Position numbers and translations under genes: made by a program. A stretch of 64,000 nt of DNA from Acidobacteria bacterium Mor1 (GTDB lineage Bacteria; Acidobacteriota; Polarisedimenticolia; Polarisedimenticolales; Polarisedimenticolaceae), in assembly GCA_001664505.1 (NCBI GenBank), contig CP011806.1, forward strand, positions 167,643 to 231,642. Direction: 5' to 3'. This document shows positions 1-9,161 of this stretch, piece after piece. The notes under the pieces are model-generated. The model was not told where the DNA came from. It made no database searches and saw only the letters and a program-made list of their open reading frames with translations. How positions within the stretch are numbered: the first letter of the stretch is position 1; the number at the start of each line of letters is the position of its first letter.

Positions 1-890
1 AGCGAGATGCCGGCGATGCCGCCCATCACGATGTTGAAGATCCGCCGCGTCTGGCGGCTCTGATCGAGCAGCTGTTCCGGGACCACCAGGGTGAAGTCCG
101 TCTCGCCGCCGTGCATGTCGACCAGCAGGTTGCTGACCAGCACGCTTGCCTGCTCGATGGAGTCGTCGGATCCGATCTGCAGCACCAGTTCGTCCAGTTC
201 GCTTTCGAGCACGTCCCGGTCGAACATCTTGAGGGCGGTGCTGATCGGGACGAAGACGGCGCCGTCGGCGTTCTCGATCTCGAGCCCCTCGAAGGAGCTT
301 TCACCCAGACCCTGGGGGGAGAGCACGCCGACCACCGAGAACCACACGTCGTTGACCTTGACCGCCTTGCCGATCGGGTCCTCGAAGGCGAACAGATCCC
401 GTCGGGCCCGGTCGCCCAGCACGCAAACCCGCTGATAGGTCCGTTCCTCGACCGGATCGAACAGCGCCCCTTCGCGCACCGAGAGGTTCAACAAACGGAA
501 GTAGTCCCGGCTGACGCCGAGCACCTGGCCCTCGCTGCGGCCCCGTTCCGACAGCACCCGGTCGACCCGAATGCGGCGCCGGGCGCTCTTGGATTCGATG
601 GCCGGCACCACGTCGGCCAGACCCTCGAGATCTCGCAATGACAGGCCCAGGCTGCGTTCGCGGACGGTGTAGAGCGCCTGGGGATCGACCGGCTTCTCCC
701 GCACGATGATGTTGCGCAGTCCCATCTTGTCGATGACTTCCAGCGCCCGGGCCTGTGCCCCGGCGCCGATGGAGAGCATCGAGATCACCGCGCCGACGCC
801 GAAGATGATGCCCAGCATGGTCAGCAGCGTGCGCAGCTTCTGGCGCACCAGGTCCTTGGCGGCGACTTTGAGGTACTCGAGAAACTGCAT
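1..890 (-). CDS. MacB-type ABC transporter permease, truncated at the window edge
   Basis: Inner-membrane permease of the MacB/FtsX-like family, presumably working with the adaptors encoded just upstream. The protein begins MQFLEYLKVAAKDLVRQKLR and continues into a first membrane segment (about residues 22-45, LLTMLGIIFGVGAVISMLSI). A large extracytoplasmic MacB core domain follows, and the frame is still open at base 1, where a second membrane segment (MGGIAGIS) starts. The ATG at 890 overlaps the TAA of the preceding adaptor gene, so translation is probably coupled. The remaining membrane segments and the partner ATPase lie outside the window. Confidence 0.88.
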   Translation of the reverse strand, partial: MQFLEYLKVAAKDLVRQKLRTLLTMLGIIFGVGAVISMLSIGAGAQARALEVIDKMGLRNIIVREKPVDPQALYTVRERSLGLSLRDLEGLADVVPAIESKSARRRIRVDRVLSERGRSEGQVLGVSRDYFRLLNLSVREGALFDPVEERTYQRVCVLGDRARRDLFAFEDPIGKAVKVNDVWFSVVGVLSPQGLGESSFEGLEIENADGAVFVPISTALKMFDRDVLESELDELVLQIGSDDSIEQASVLVSNLLVDMHGGETDFTLVVPEQLLDQSRQTRRIFNIVMGGIAGIS

Positions 891-2137
891 TACGGCCCCT
901 CGTCGCCGGCCGGCTCGGCCGCTTGCTGCGGTTCGGGGCCGAGAAGCACCCGTTCTCCGCCGGAGAGCCCCTCCTCGATGGTGACCCGGGTGAGATCCCC
1001 CGGTCCGAGGACCACGTCGCGGCGACCGCCCTGTTCCAGCAGCACGTACTCCTTGCCGTCCTGGCTGCGCACGGCGGAGCGGGGCAGGACCACCGCCTGG
1101 TCGATCTTGCCCAGGGCGATGCGCGCTTCACCCTTCATGCCGGGCTTGAGCATCTCGGGGTCGGACTGCTCCAGTTCGATCTTGACCTCGTAGTACTTGA
1201 CCGGTGAGCCTCGCTCGATCGGCCGGGAGACCTCGGCGACCTGGGTCACCTTGCCCGGGTACTCCTCGCCCGGCCGGGCGTCGATGCGGATCGCCGCCTC
1301 GTTGCCCACGCTGAGGCCGGCGGCGTCCCGTTCGTGGACGAAGGCGTTGAGTGCGGTCTTGCCCGGGTCGACGATCAGCATCACGACGTTGCCCGGCCAG
1401 AGAGTGTCGCCGACCGCAACGGCGCCGCCGCGCCAGTTTTTCTTGTAGACGATCATGCCGCCGATGGGTGCCTTGAGCACCAGCTGGCCCAGGCTGTAGC
1501 TGACCCGTTCGATCTTGCCCTTGACCTGGTTCTTCTCGACTTCGAGGATCCGCTCCTCGATGTCGTAGTACTCGTCGCGCAGCTTGATCGCGGCGTCGGC
1601 GTAGATGATCGTGCCCTCGGCGTCGTCCTTGCGAACGGCGTCCTCGAGGATTTCCTTGCGGCTGTAAATCGATTCGTCGACGATCTGGAACGCCTCGACG
1701 TTGTCCCGTTCCAGTTCGGCTACCCGGCGCATGACCTCGATGGCGCCCCCCTCGATGGTGGACTGGATTCCGGTGCGGTCGATCTGACGATCGGTGGAGC
1801 GGAAGGTCGCCTTGTGGTTATCGAGTTCGATCTCGAGCTTGGTATCGTCGAAGGTGATCACCACGTCGCCGGGAGCCACGATGGTGCCCTCGGGGACGAG
1901 TTCCTTGACCATCAGGGCGCCGGTGGGCACCTTCGGCACTCCGATCGGCGAGGAACTGGTCGACTCCAGGGTGCCCTTGGCCGGAATCAGGATGGATAGA
2001 TCGGCGACCGTTGCCGGCACGCCGACGGTGGTGCGCGGCTCCGGATCGTCGAGGATGCCGCAGCCGGTCAGGGACACCAGCACGGCAAGGGTCAGGGGAG
2101 CGGCGATGCCGCTTCGCATGAGTCGGAGCCGGCTCAC
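890..2137 (-). CDS. Periplasmic adaptor (HlyD/MFP family) lipoprotein, third of three
   Basis: Membrane-fusion adaptor that would link the inner-membrane permease to an outer-membrane channel. The N-terminus is a lipoprotein signal with lipobox LTGC (Cys near residue 26). It is followed by a biotinyl-lipoyl-like strand region (VPEGTIVAPGDVVITFDDTK), an alpha-helical hairpin (about residues 110-215), the returning lipoyl half (APIGGMIVYKK) and beta-barrel/membrane-proximal domains. The GTG start overlaps the TGA of the upstream adaptor by 4 bases; an ATG six codons later is an alternative. It lies directly before the MacB-type permease. About 415 residues is normal for the family. Substrate unknown. 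Confidence 0.88.
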   Translation of the reverse strand: MSRLRLMRSGIAAPLTLAVLVSLTGCGILDDPEPRTTVGVPATVADLSILIPAKGTLESTSSSPIGVPKVPTGALMVKELVPEGTIVAPGDVVITFDDTKLEIELDNHKATFRSTDRQIDRTGIQSTIEGGAIEVMRRVAELERDNVEAFQIVDESIYSRKEILEDAVRKDDAEGTIIYADAAIKLRDEYYDIEERILEVEKNQVKGKIERVSYSLGQLVLKAPIGGMIVYKKNWRGGAVAVGDTLWPGNVVMLIVDPGKTALNAFVHERDAAGLSVGNEAAIRIDARPGEEYPGKVTQVAEVSRPIERGSPVKYYEVKIELEQSDPEMLKPGMKGEARIALGKIDQAVVLPRSAVRSQDGKEYVLLEQGGRRDVVLGPGDLTRVTIEEGLSGGERVLLGPEPQQAAEPAGDEGP

Positions 2138-3345
2138 GCCCGGTCGCTCGCTTCCAGCAGGACCTTCTCGCCCTCTTCGAGGCCCTCGACGACCACCACC
2201 CGCCGATCGTTGCGGGGGCCCAGCTCGACGGCGCGCCGCTCACGGCCGCCGCCCCGCTGGACCCAGACCCAGGTGCCCTCATCGGAGCTGCGGACCGCTT
2301 CCAGCGGAATCGTCAGCCGGTCGGGGAGCGAGGCGGTGCGCACCTCGACCTGGACCCCCATGCCCGGGCGGAGCACATCGCCGTCCACTTCGTCCAGCGG
2401 CATGAACACGTCGAACACCTTGCTGCGATCCTGGGCCGACCGCTCCCGCACGATGCGCCCGATCTCCTCGACCTGCGATTCCAGCCGCATGCCGGGGACC
2501 GCGTCGACCCGGATCTCGGCGGCCTGGCCCACATCGACCCGGGCGGCGTCCACCTCGAGGACGCTGGCCTCGACCCGCAGGGTGGAGACGTCGGCGATTT
2601 TCAGGATCTTGGCCAGCATCCAGACCCCTTCACCGATCTCCCAGCGGTCTCCGCCCTGTTTGGGCATGTAGACCACCAGGCCCGAGACCGGCGCGCGGAT
2701 CGAGAACTTGGACTTGGCCGTTTCGTTGTAGTCGATCTTGGTCTGTTCGTAGTTGCGCTTGACGTCGAGCAGCTCGAGCTTGGAATCGACCAGGTCGCTT
2801 TCGAACGCGATCTTCTCCGAGAGGAAATCGACCCGCCGGGAGGCCAGCCGTTCCTGCAGCCGGTTCCGCTCGACCTCGATGTCCGAGACCATCCCCTCGG
2901 GCAGAGACAGGTCGAGGTTGACCGTCTTGAGTTCCCCCTCGGCCTTGGTCAGGTCGAGGCGCAGCTGGCGCAGGTCGACATCCAGGTTGCGCTTCTCTTT
3001 CTCTTTTTCCTGCTCGGTGGTTTCCAGAGCGGCCCGGTGGTTGCGCAGCCGGTCCTCGATTTCGGTGGCGTCGAAGCGGGCGACCACGTCTCCTTCCTTG
3101 ACGTAGCTCCCCTCGGGGATCATCCAGGAGAGGTTGTACTCCCAGAAACCCTGGATCGACGGAGGCCCGATCTCGTAGGCCACCTCGGCCTCCAGCGTGC
3201 CGGTGGCCTGGACCCGGGTCACCAGTTCCCCGCGCTCCACCCGGGCGGTGCGTCCGCCGGCTGAATCGTCGGACGAGCGCAGCGCCACGTAGGCGCCGGC
3301 GCCGATGACGGCCGCGAGGGCGATGGCGATCTTGATCCGGCTCAT
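2134..3345 (-). CDS. Periplasmic adaptor (HlyD/MFP family), second of three
   Basis: Second consecutive HlyD-type adaptor, 403 residues. It has an uncleaved-looking N-terminal membrane anchor (IKIAIALAAVIGAGAYVAL) and no lipobox cysteine, unlike its two neighbours. Next come a lipoyl half (IPEGSYVKEGDVVARFDATE), a long charged helical hairpin rich in Glu/Lys/Arg (about residues 100-215), the second lipoyl half (RAPVSGLVVYMPKQGG) and a beta-barrel with membrane-proximal domain. Start and stop overlap the flanking adaptors by 4 bases each, so all three are in one operon. They are too diverged in the helices to be recent duplicates. Confidence 0.88.
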   Translation of the reverse strand: MSRIKIAIALAAVIGAGAYVALRSSDDSAGGRTARVERGELVTRVQATGTLEAEVAYEIGPPSIQGFWEYNLSWMIPEGSYVKEGDVVARFDATEIEDRLRNHRAALETTEQEKEKEKRNLDVDLRQLRLDLTKAEGELKTVNLDLSLPEGMVSDIEVERNRLQERLASRRVDFLSEKIAFESDLVDSKLELLDVKRNYEQTKIDYNETAKSKFSIRAPVSGLVVYMPKQGGDRWEIGEGVWMLAKILKIADVSTLRVEASVLEVDAARVDVGQAAEIRVDAVPGMRLESQVEEIGRIVRERSAQDRSKVFDVFMPLDEVDGDVLRPGMGVQVEVRTASLPDRLTIPLEAVRSSDEGTWVWVQRGGGRERRAVELGPRNDRRVVVVEGLEEGEKVLLEASDRA

Positions 3346-4589
3346 CCTTCACTCCGTTTGCCGGGAGTTCCCGCCGTGGGACGCTTGCCCTGCAGGTCGA
3401 GGAACTCCTCCTCGGTGATCAGGTAGTGCTCTTCGTTGCGCGCCACCGGATGGATTTCACGATTCGTTCCGGCGAGCCAGTAGCTGCCCTTGGAGTGGAC
3501 GATCATCTCCCGGGGGACCAGCGGAGCGTCCTCGCGATCCTCCAGCACCAACTCGCCCAGGGCGGACATGCCCGGTTTCATCTCACCGACCCAGGTCTCC
3601 TCGAGGCTCGCCACGACCTTGAACATCGCGATGCGGGACTGGGGATCTCGTTTGACCGCCATCGAGGGAACCCGTTGGATCTCGCCGCTCAGCTCCCTCC
3701 CCGGAAAGGCGTCGAGCGCCACCCGGATCGGCATCCCGGCTTCGAGCAGGGGAGCGTCGACCTCGTTGACCCAGAAGGCGACCTGCATCTCCGAGAGATC
3801 CGGGAGCTGCATGATCTGTTGTCCGGGCCAGCAGGAATCCCCCTCCTGGAAGCGGAGGGTGGTTTGAGGCCGCTTGGCGTAGACCACAAGGCCCCGGGCC
3901 GGCGCCTGGATCGAGAGTAGATCGAGGTCGGAGTTGGCGGAGATCAGATCCTTGCGCAGTTTGTCCCGGTCGATCTCGAGGACCTCGACCTGGGCTTCGC
4001 CGCGGCGGCGGGTCAGGTCGATCCGCGCCTCGGTTTCTTCGAGTTCCCGGGTCGCCTTCTCCAGGGCCAACTGGCGTTCGGCGTACTCCTTGGCCGAGAC
4101 CACCACCGGATCGATCGAGGCTTCGAGCTTGTCCCGGTCGAAGGTGTAGCGCGCTTCGGCCAGTTCGATCTCGAGATCCTTGAGGGTGCTGGCCAGCTCG
4201 TTGCGGGTCGAGACGATCTGGGTCTCGGCCTCGAGGATCTGGATCTCGAGGGTGCGTACCCGTTCGGCCAGGGTCGAATTGTCGAAGTCGAGTAACGGAT
4301 CACCGGGGTCGACCGTTGAACCTTCCTCGGCCATGAACTGGACCCGCATCTGGAACTGCGACGTCTGCGGAGATTTGATCGCGATGGAGCGCACCGCTTC
4401 CAGTTCGCCGGTCAGCAGCAGGGAACGCTGGAAGTCACCGCGGTGCAGGGTCGCCTTGTCCGGCTTGCCGGCCTCGGGCGAGTCGCTGCGGCCGGCTACG
4501 CTGACGCAGCCGCTGCAGAGAAACGCAGCCAGCAAGGCCGTTCCGGCCAGAATGGGGCCCTGAAGCCCGAGGGTCTTTGTGCGCGACAT
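3342..4589 (-). CDS. Periplasmic adaptor (HlyD/MFP family) lipoprotein, first of three
   Basis: First gene of the adaptor-permease operon, 415 residues. The signal peptide ends in a lipobox-like CSGC (Cys near residue 28), though Cys rather than Leu/Val at -3 is atypical. The architecture matches HlyD/MacA: lipoyl half (EEGSTVDPGDPLLDFDNS), helical hairpin about residues 105-220, second lipoyl half (IQAPARGLVVYAKRP), beta-barrel and membrane-proximal domain. ATG at 4589 is preceded by a GGGGGA stretch. The 141 bases upstream (4590-4730) must hold the operon promoter unless it is read through from the glycosyltransferase gene; I could not pick a convincing -35/-10 pair. Confidence 0.87.
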   Translation of the reverse strand: MSRTKTLGLQGPILAGTALLAAFLCSGCVSVAGRSDSPEAGKPDKATLHRGDFQRSLLLTGELEAVRSIAIKSPQTSQFQMRVQFMAEEGSTVDPGDPLLDFDNSTLAERVRTLEIQILEAETQIVSTRNELASTLKDLEIELAEARYTFDRDKLEASIDPVVVSAKEYAERQLALEKATRELEETEARIDLTRRRGEAQVEVLEIDRDKLRKDLISANSDLDLLSIQAPARGLVVYAKRPQTTLRFQEGDSCWPGQQIMQLPDLSEMQVAFWVNEVDAPLLEAGMPIRVALDAFPGRELSGEIQRVPSMAVKRDPQSRIAMFKVVASLEETWVGEMKPGMSALGELVLEDREDAPLVPREMIVHSKGSYWLAGTNREIHPVARNEEHYLITEEEFLDLQGKRPTAGTPGKRSEG

Positions 4590-4730
4590 GATGTTCCCCC
4601 ACGACGCGTGAGAGGAGCCCCTCCAGTCACCGTCCCGGGCGATCCGACCGCCGTCGGCCGCCGCCAGACTGTACTACGCCCCCCAAAGCCTTCGGGTTGC
4701 TGCTTTTTTGAGAGGTTTTGGGTCCGGAGA

Positions 4731-6455
4731 TCACCGGTTGCGGACGCGCCGGTCCCAGGGGCGCAGCTCTTGGGCCCGGGCGAGGGCCACGGTAGCTCCC
4801 TGGGGGTCCCCGTTGCGGAAGCGCAATTCGGCCAGTTCCAGCCAGCCGTGGAACAGCCGGGGATCGAGCCGGACCGACTCTTCCAGCAGCTGCACGCGAA
4901 CCGCGGGGTCTGCCACGAGCCGGGAGCGGAGATAGCGGGCCCAGCCTTCATCCTGTTGCCCGGGTTCCTGCAGGATCTCGTGTGCCCGTTCGGTCTCGCC
5001 GGCGGCTGCTTCGGCGGCGGCCAGGCTCCAGCCGACCCATCGCGCCGCCGGAAGCGGGAGCTTGCGGACGAATCCCAGGGCACGGGCGGTCTGCACGTGA
5101 TCCCCCGAGGGCGCCAGGTAGATGCCGGCCACCATCGGCAGCGCCAGCACCCAGACGCCCAGCGCCAGCGCTGCCGGCGCCGCGCCTCGCCGCAGCCATG
5201 CCCGGCCCGACAGTTTGCAGCACCAGGCGGCGGCGACGGCCAGCAACATCAGGGGAACCAGCGGCTGGTGCAGGCGGGTGTGTCCGTAGGCCAGCATGTG
5301 CACCGCCAGGTAGACGGCGATCCAGCCGAGCATCAGCAGCCGCGGGCGAGAGGCGGGCAGCACCGCCCATGCCGCAGGCCCTCCGATCAGCGCCACCGCA
5401 GCCGCGCCCCAGACCAGGGCGATCAGGGCCAAGGCCAGCCCTGACGGGATCTCTCCGTACCAGCCGCGAACCAGATGACGCGGCACGAAGAAGTCCGGCG
5501 CCCAGAAGGCCGCCAGCTTGAGCGGCGCCCGGGCCAGGAACCCGACCGGGTTCTCGAGGATCGTCGCCCGCGCCTGGCTCCGGAGCCACGCATCCCGCGC
5601 AGGGAGCGAAGGTTCGATGCCGGCCTCGCGGACGTCGTGCCCCAGTTGCCCCCACCAGCCGTCGTGGGGCAGGGCGTAGCCGACCGCCTCGTGGTTGCCG
5701 TTCTCCGGATTGAGCCCGAGGGACCAGAGCCCCTGGACGTCGCGCGGGATGTAGGGGTTGTTGCCGCTCCACAGGTTGTACCCGGCGTTGGCGTCGACCA
5801 CCACCAGCCGCCCGGCCTGGATCGTGGCGTAGGTGGCCCAGGGGGCCAGCAACAGCAGGGACCCGGCGACGCAGGCCGCGGCGAGTCCGCTGCGCCAGCG
5901 GCCCTGCCGGCGCAGCAGCCAGAGGGTCGACAGCAGCAACAGCGCCAGCCCCGTCGAACGGGTCAAGGCGGCGGCGCCCAGGCCCAGGCCGGCCCAGGCA
6001 GCGACCCGCCGGCTGCCGGTCTCGTCGGCGGTGAGCAAGCGGTCGAGGCCGAACAGGGTCAGGAAGATGTAGAGGGTCTCGGCCCAGAGCAGATGCGAAA
6101 GGGCGATGTGGGTCGGATAGAGGGCCACGGCGATCCCGGCGAGGTAGCCCGCGCCCTCGGAATGCAGCCGCGTACCGATGCGCATGACCAGGAGCGTGCT
6201 GGCGATCGAGGCCAGCACCTGAAGCAGACGGATGCCGAGCATCTCGCCGCCGGACAACACGAGGCCCGCAGCACAGAAGAGTTGATAGCCCGGCGCGCGC
6301 CAGACCACCGGGCCGCTCTCACCCTCGGCGATCTGCCGCCCGAACTGAAAGAACTCGAGTTCGTCGTAACGCGGCTGCAGGTCGGCGAAGGCCAGCGCCA
6401 GGGCCAGCTTGATCACGGCCGAGAGGGCGAGAACGCCCCAGAAGGCACGGCGCAT
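4731..6455 (-). CDS. GT-C fold glycosyltransferase (family 39/ArnT-like) with C-terminal repeat tail
   Basis: Integral membrane glycosyltransferase that would move a sugar from a polyprenyl-phosphate donor to an acceptor on the outer face of the inner membrane. The first extracytoplasmic loop has the acidic pair typical of GT-C enzymes (RYDELEFFQFGRQ, near residue 30) followed by WRAPGYQLF, then about ten further hydrophobic segments. The last roughly 110 residues are soluble and TPR-like (LEESVRLDPRLFHGWLELAE). I chose ATG 6455 because GAGGAG lies just upstream; an in-frame GTG at 6494 would only add a basic, low-complexity extension. Acceptor unknown. Confidence 0.82.
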   Translation of the reverse strand: MRRAFWGVLALSAVIKLALALAFADLQPRYDELEFFQFGRQIAEGESGPVVWRAPGYQLFCAAGLVLSGGEMLGIRLLQVLASIASTLLVMRIGTRLHSEGAGYLAGIAVALYPTHIALSHLLWAETLYIFLTLFGLDRLLTADETGSRRVAAWAGLGLGAAALTRSTGLALLLLSTLWLLRRQGRWRSGLAAACVAGSLLLLAPWATYATIQAGRLVVVDANAGYNLWSGNNPYIPRDVQGLWSLGLNPENGNHEAVGYALPHDGWWGQLGHDVREAGIEPSLPARDAWLRSQARATILENPVGFLARAPLKLAAFWAPDFFVPRHLVRGWYGEIPSGLALALIALVWGAAAVALIGGPAAWAVLPASRPRLLMLGWIAVYLAVHMLAYGHTRLHQPLVPLMLLAVAAAWCCKLSGRAWLRRGAAPAALALGVWVLALPMVAGIYLAPSGDHVQTARALGFVRKLPLPAARWVGWSLAAAEAAAGETERAHEILQEPGQQDEGWARYLRSRLVADPAVRVQLLEESVRLDPRLFHGWLELAELRFRNGDPQGATVALARAQELRPWDRRVRNR

Positions 6456-6547
6456 CGAGGTCTCCTCGGCGCGGGGACCCCTCTGTCCCTTCACGCCGTT
6501 CGCGGCGGACCACGATACGTGGCGTACCGAGCAGTTACAATGCCGTC

Positions 6548-7969
6548 ATGGGAAGAGCGCGAAACATCGGCGTTGCCGCGACGGTCCTGGCGGGCTTGCT
6601 CTGCGTAGTCGGATGCGGAGGGGGGAGCGACTCGGCGGCCGACGCCGTGCCGGACGATCGGGGCGGCGGTTCGCCCAACGTTCTCTTGATCAGTCTGGAT
6701 ACGACCCGGGCGGACTACCTCGGCTGCTACGGCCGTCCCGGGGGGGTGACCCCGAACCTTGATCGACTGGCCGCCGAGGGCATCCGCTTCGAGCGCGCCT
6801 ACTCGACCGCGGGCATCACGCCGGTATCCCACGCCTCCTTGCTGACCGGCCTCAATCCCTACCGTCATGGCGTGCGGGTCTTCTTCGGTGCCGCATCGCA
6901 CTACCTCGAGGCGGACCATCCCGGTTTCGCCTCGCTGCTCGGCGACGCCGGCTACCGCACTGCGGCGTTCGTCAGCGCCTACCCGGCCTCTGAACGATTC
7001 GGCATGCATCACGGCTTCGAACGATTCGATACCGGGGTCTCCGACTCGGTGATGCAGCAGGACATGTCGCGGCTCCCGCCCAAGGACGGGGTGTGGGCCG
7101 ACCGGGCCGCCGCGGCCGCTCAGCGACGGGCCGACGCGACGGTGGATCGCATCCTCGACTGGCTCGAGGGAGGGGACGACCGTCCCTTCTTCCTCTGGGC
7201 CCACTTCTTCGATCCCCACGACACTCAGCTCGTGCCGCCGGTGTCGTGGCTGGATCGCTTTGACGTCCGCCCCAGGGAGCCGGGGGCGGCCAAGCGGGTC
7301 TACGTCCCCGAGGTCGCTTTCATGGACCATCACATCGGCCGGCTGTTCGCGGCCCTTCGTGAGTCGGGGGCCTACGAGAACACGCTGGTGGTGGTCACGG
7401 CGGATCACGGTCAGGGTCTCGGAGATCACGGCTGGTTCCCTCACCGGATCCTGTACCAGGAGCAGATCCGTGTGCCGCTTCTGATGCGGTTGCCCGACGG
7501 GCCGCGAGGCAAGGTGGTATCCCCGACGGTGCGCAGCATCGACGTACTCCCGACGGTGTTGGAGGCGCTGCAGTTGCCGTTACCGTTGGATCTCGACGGA
7601 GCTCCCCTGCAGCCGGTGATCGACGGCCGGGAGGGCGCGCGGGTGGCCTATGCCGAAGCCCTCAACACCCTGGACGTATTCGCTCCCAGGGCGTTGCCCG
7701 AGGTCCATCGGGATCGCCTGTTCGCCGTGGCCGATGATCGGTGGAAGCTGATCTACCACCACGATCATCCCCAGAGGAGCGAACTCTACGACCTCGTCGA
7801 GGACCCTGGAGAACTGCGCAACCTCTTTGCCGACCGCCCCGACCAGGCCGCGCGCCTGCTCGAGGAGATTCGAAGCCGCGACGCGATGTACGTGGAGATC
7901 ATCGAGCCCGGAGAGAGAGAGCCCGAGGTGTTCGAGAAGCTGCGCTCCCTGGGGTACGTCGACGGTTGA
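6548..7969 (+). CDS. Sulfatase/alkaline-phosphatase superfamily lipoprotein with threonine nucleophile
   Basis: Secreted hydrolase of the alkaline-phosphatase superfamily, 473 residues. Signal peptide with lipobox VVGC (Cys about 23). First metal site NVLLISLDTTRADYLGCYG (Asp about 51); second TADHGQGLGDHGW. The nucleophile element reads TPVSHASLLTG at 91-101: aligned with the sulfatase signature CxPSRxxxLTG, Thr91 replaces the Cys/Ser that is converted to formylglycine. A phosphodiester/phosphonate-type or other esterase activity is therefore as likely as sulfatase activity. The C-terminal FEKLRSLGYVDG tail is common in related proteins. It is the first gene of a plus-strand run with the cupin and esterase. 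Confidence 0.85.
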   Translation: MGRARNIGVAATVLAGLLCVVGCGGGSDSAADAVPDDRGGGSPNVLLISLDTTRADYLGCYGRPGGVTPNLDRLAAEGIRFERAYSTAGITPVSHASLLTGLNPYRHGVRVFFGAASHYLEADHPGFASLLGDAGYRTAAFVSAYPASERFGMHHGFERFDTGVSDSVMQQDMSRLPPKDGVWADRAAAAAQRRADATVDRILDWLEGGDDRPFFLWAHFFDPHDTQLVPPVSWLDRFDVRPREPGAAKRVYVPEVAFMDHHIGRLFAALRESGAYENTLVVVTADHGQGLGDHGWFPHRILYQEQIRVPLLMRLPDGPRGKVVSPTVRSIDVLPTVLEALQLPLPLDLDGAPLQPVIDGREGARVAYAEALNTLDVFAPRALPEVHRDRLFAVADDRWKLIYHHDHPQRSELYDLVEDPGELRNLFADRPDQAARLLEEIRSRDAMYVEIIEPGEREPEVFEKLRSLGYVDG

Positions 7970-8004
7970 TCGCGACGCTTTCGGCCTTGGTCTAGACTGG
8001 GGCC

Positions 8005-8370
8005 ATGGACGTCATCAATCTCAAAGACAAGTTCGGCACCTTCGACGAAAACTGGGTCCCCCGGGTGATCGGCGAGCTCAACGGCCAGCACGTCAAGATC
8101 GCCAAGATCGAGGGGGAGTACGTCTGGCACGCCCACGAGCAGGAGGACGAGCTGTTCCTCGTGGTCGACGGCGAGATCACCATCGATTTCCGGGACAAGA
8201 GCGTGACCCTCAAGCCGGGGGAGTGCTGCATCGTGCCCCGGGGCGTCGAACACCGGCCCCGGGCCGCGTCCCAGGCCAGCATCCTGATGTTCGAGCCGGC
8301 GTCGACACGCAACACCGGCAACGTCGTCGAGGACCGGACCCTCGAGCCCGACCAGCTCGAACGCATCTGA
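8005..8370 (+). CDS. Small cupin-domain protein
   Basis: Single-domain cupin of 121 residues, likely cytoplasmic (no signal peptide). Metal-binding motif 1 is WHAHEQEDELFLVVDG (His42, His44, a following Glu) and motif 2 is PGECCIVPRGVEHRP (His83), so the metal site looks intact. The family includes mannose-6-phosphate isomerase-like and dioxygenase-like enzymes as well as small-molecule sensors, and nothing here decides between these. It starts 35 bases after the sulfatase-like gene and ends 22 bases before the esterase, which suggests co-transcription. Confidence 0.82.
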   Translation: MDVINLKDKFGTFDENWVPRVIGELNGQHVKIAKIEGEYVWHAHEQEDELFLVVDGEITIDFRDKSVTLKPGECCIVPRGVEHRPRAASQASILMFEPASTRNTGNVVEDRTLEPDQLERI

Positions 8371-8392
8371 CCTCGCTGCCGGAGAAGCTGCC

Positions 8393-9136
8393 GTGACCGC
8401 TACATCCCGCCCTGCCCAGGGTTGGCACTCGGACCGTACCGGGCGGCACATGCCGCTGGTGCACTACGGCAGCTCGGGCGATCCCTGGATCTACGTGCCG
8501 ACATCCGGCGGCGACGAGCAGGAGTTCGCCCGCTACGGTATGCCGGAGATCTGCCGCCCGTGGATCGAGGCCGGGAAGATGCATCTGGTCTCCATCGACG
8601 GCTGCGGACCGCGCACCTTGTTTTCCGACACCTTGCCGCCGCGAGAGCGCATCGCCGGATACGCCGCCTTCGAGCGCTACGCCTCTGAGGAGCTGCTGCC
8701 CTGGATGCGGGAGCGCACCGGCCGGGAACGCATCGGCCTGATCGGTGCCAGCTACGGCGGGTACGTCGTGGCCAACTTGCTGTTCAAGTATCCCGAACAG
8801 GTCCGGATCGCGTTCGGCATGGGCGGCGTCTACGGCCTGTGGCATCGGCTTCACGGCCACCACGATGATGACGTCTACTTCCACACGCCCCTGGAGTACC
8901 TGCCGCGGCTCGAGGACCCTGCGATCCTCGAGCGGATCCGGGGCACCGGCGGGATCGTGCTCTACGGCGCTCGGGACGACGGCTGGCTGGAGAGCACCGA
9001 GCGGATGGCCGAGGTCGTGGCCGAAAAGGGAATTCCCCATCGGGTCGACATCTGGGGATCGCCGGCGGACCACCACGAACGATGGTGGCGGCAACAGCTC
9101 CACAAGTTCCTGGTGGAGAGCTACGGGAACCCTTAG
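8393..9136 (+). CDS. Alpha/beta-hydrolase esterase
   Basis: Serine esterase of the alpha/beta-hydrolase fold (putative esterase/esterase D-like group), 247 residues, no signal peptide. The nucleophile elbow is GASYGGY (Ser about 120). The acid is probably Asp195 or Asp196 in YGARDDGW and the base His227 or His228 in ADHHERWW. GTG start at 8393, with GGAGAAG about 7 bases upstream; no ATG is better placed. It follows the cupin closely. Substrate not predictable. Confidence 0.8.
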   Translation: MTATSRPAQGWHSDRTGRHMPLVHYGSSGDPWIYVPTSGGDEQEFARYGMPEICRPWIEAGKMHLVSIDGCGPRTLFSDTLPPRERIAGYAAFERYASEELLPWMRERTGRERIGLIGASYGGYVVANLLFKYPEQVRIAFGMGGVYGLWHRLHGHHDDDVYFHTPLEYLPRLEDPAILERIRGTGGIVLYGARDDGWLESTERMAEVVAEKGIPHRVDIWGSPADHHERWWRQQLHKFLVESYGNP

Positions 9137-9161
9137 CGCTTCATGCAGGGCGGGTCGACAC

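Noticed and set aside
4600-4730. TTTTTT run near 4707 as a plus-strand terminator
   Set aside because: No plus-strand gene ends there, and the nearby AGCC/GGTT pairing is too weak for an intrinsic terminator.
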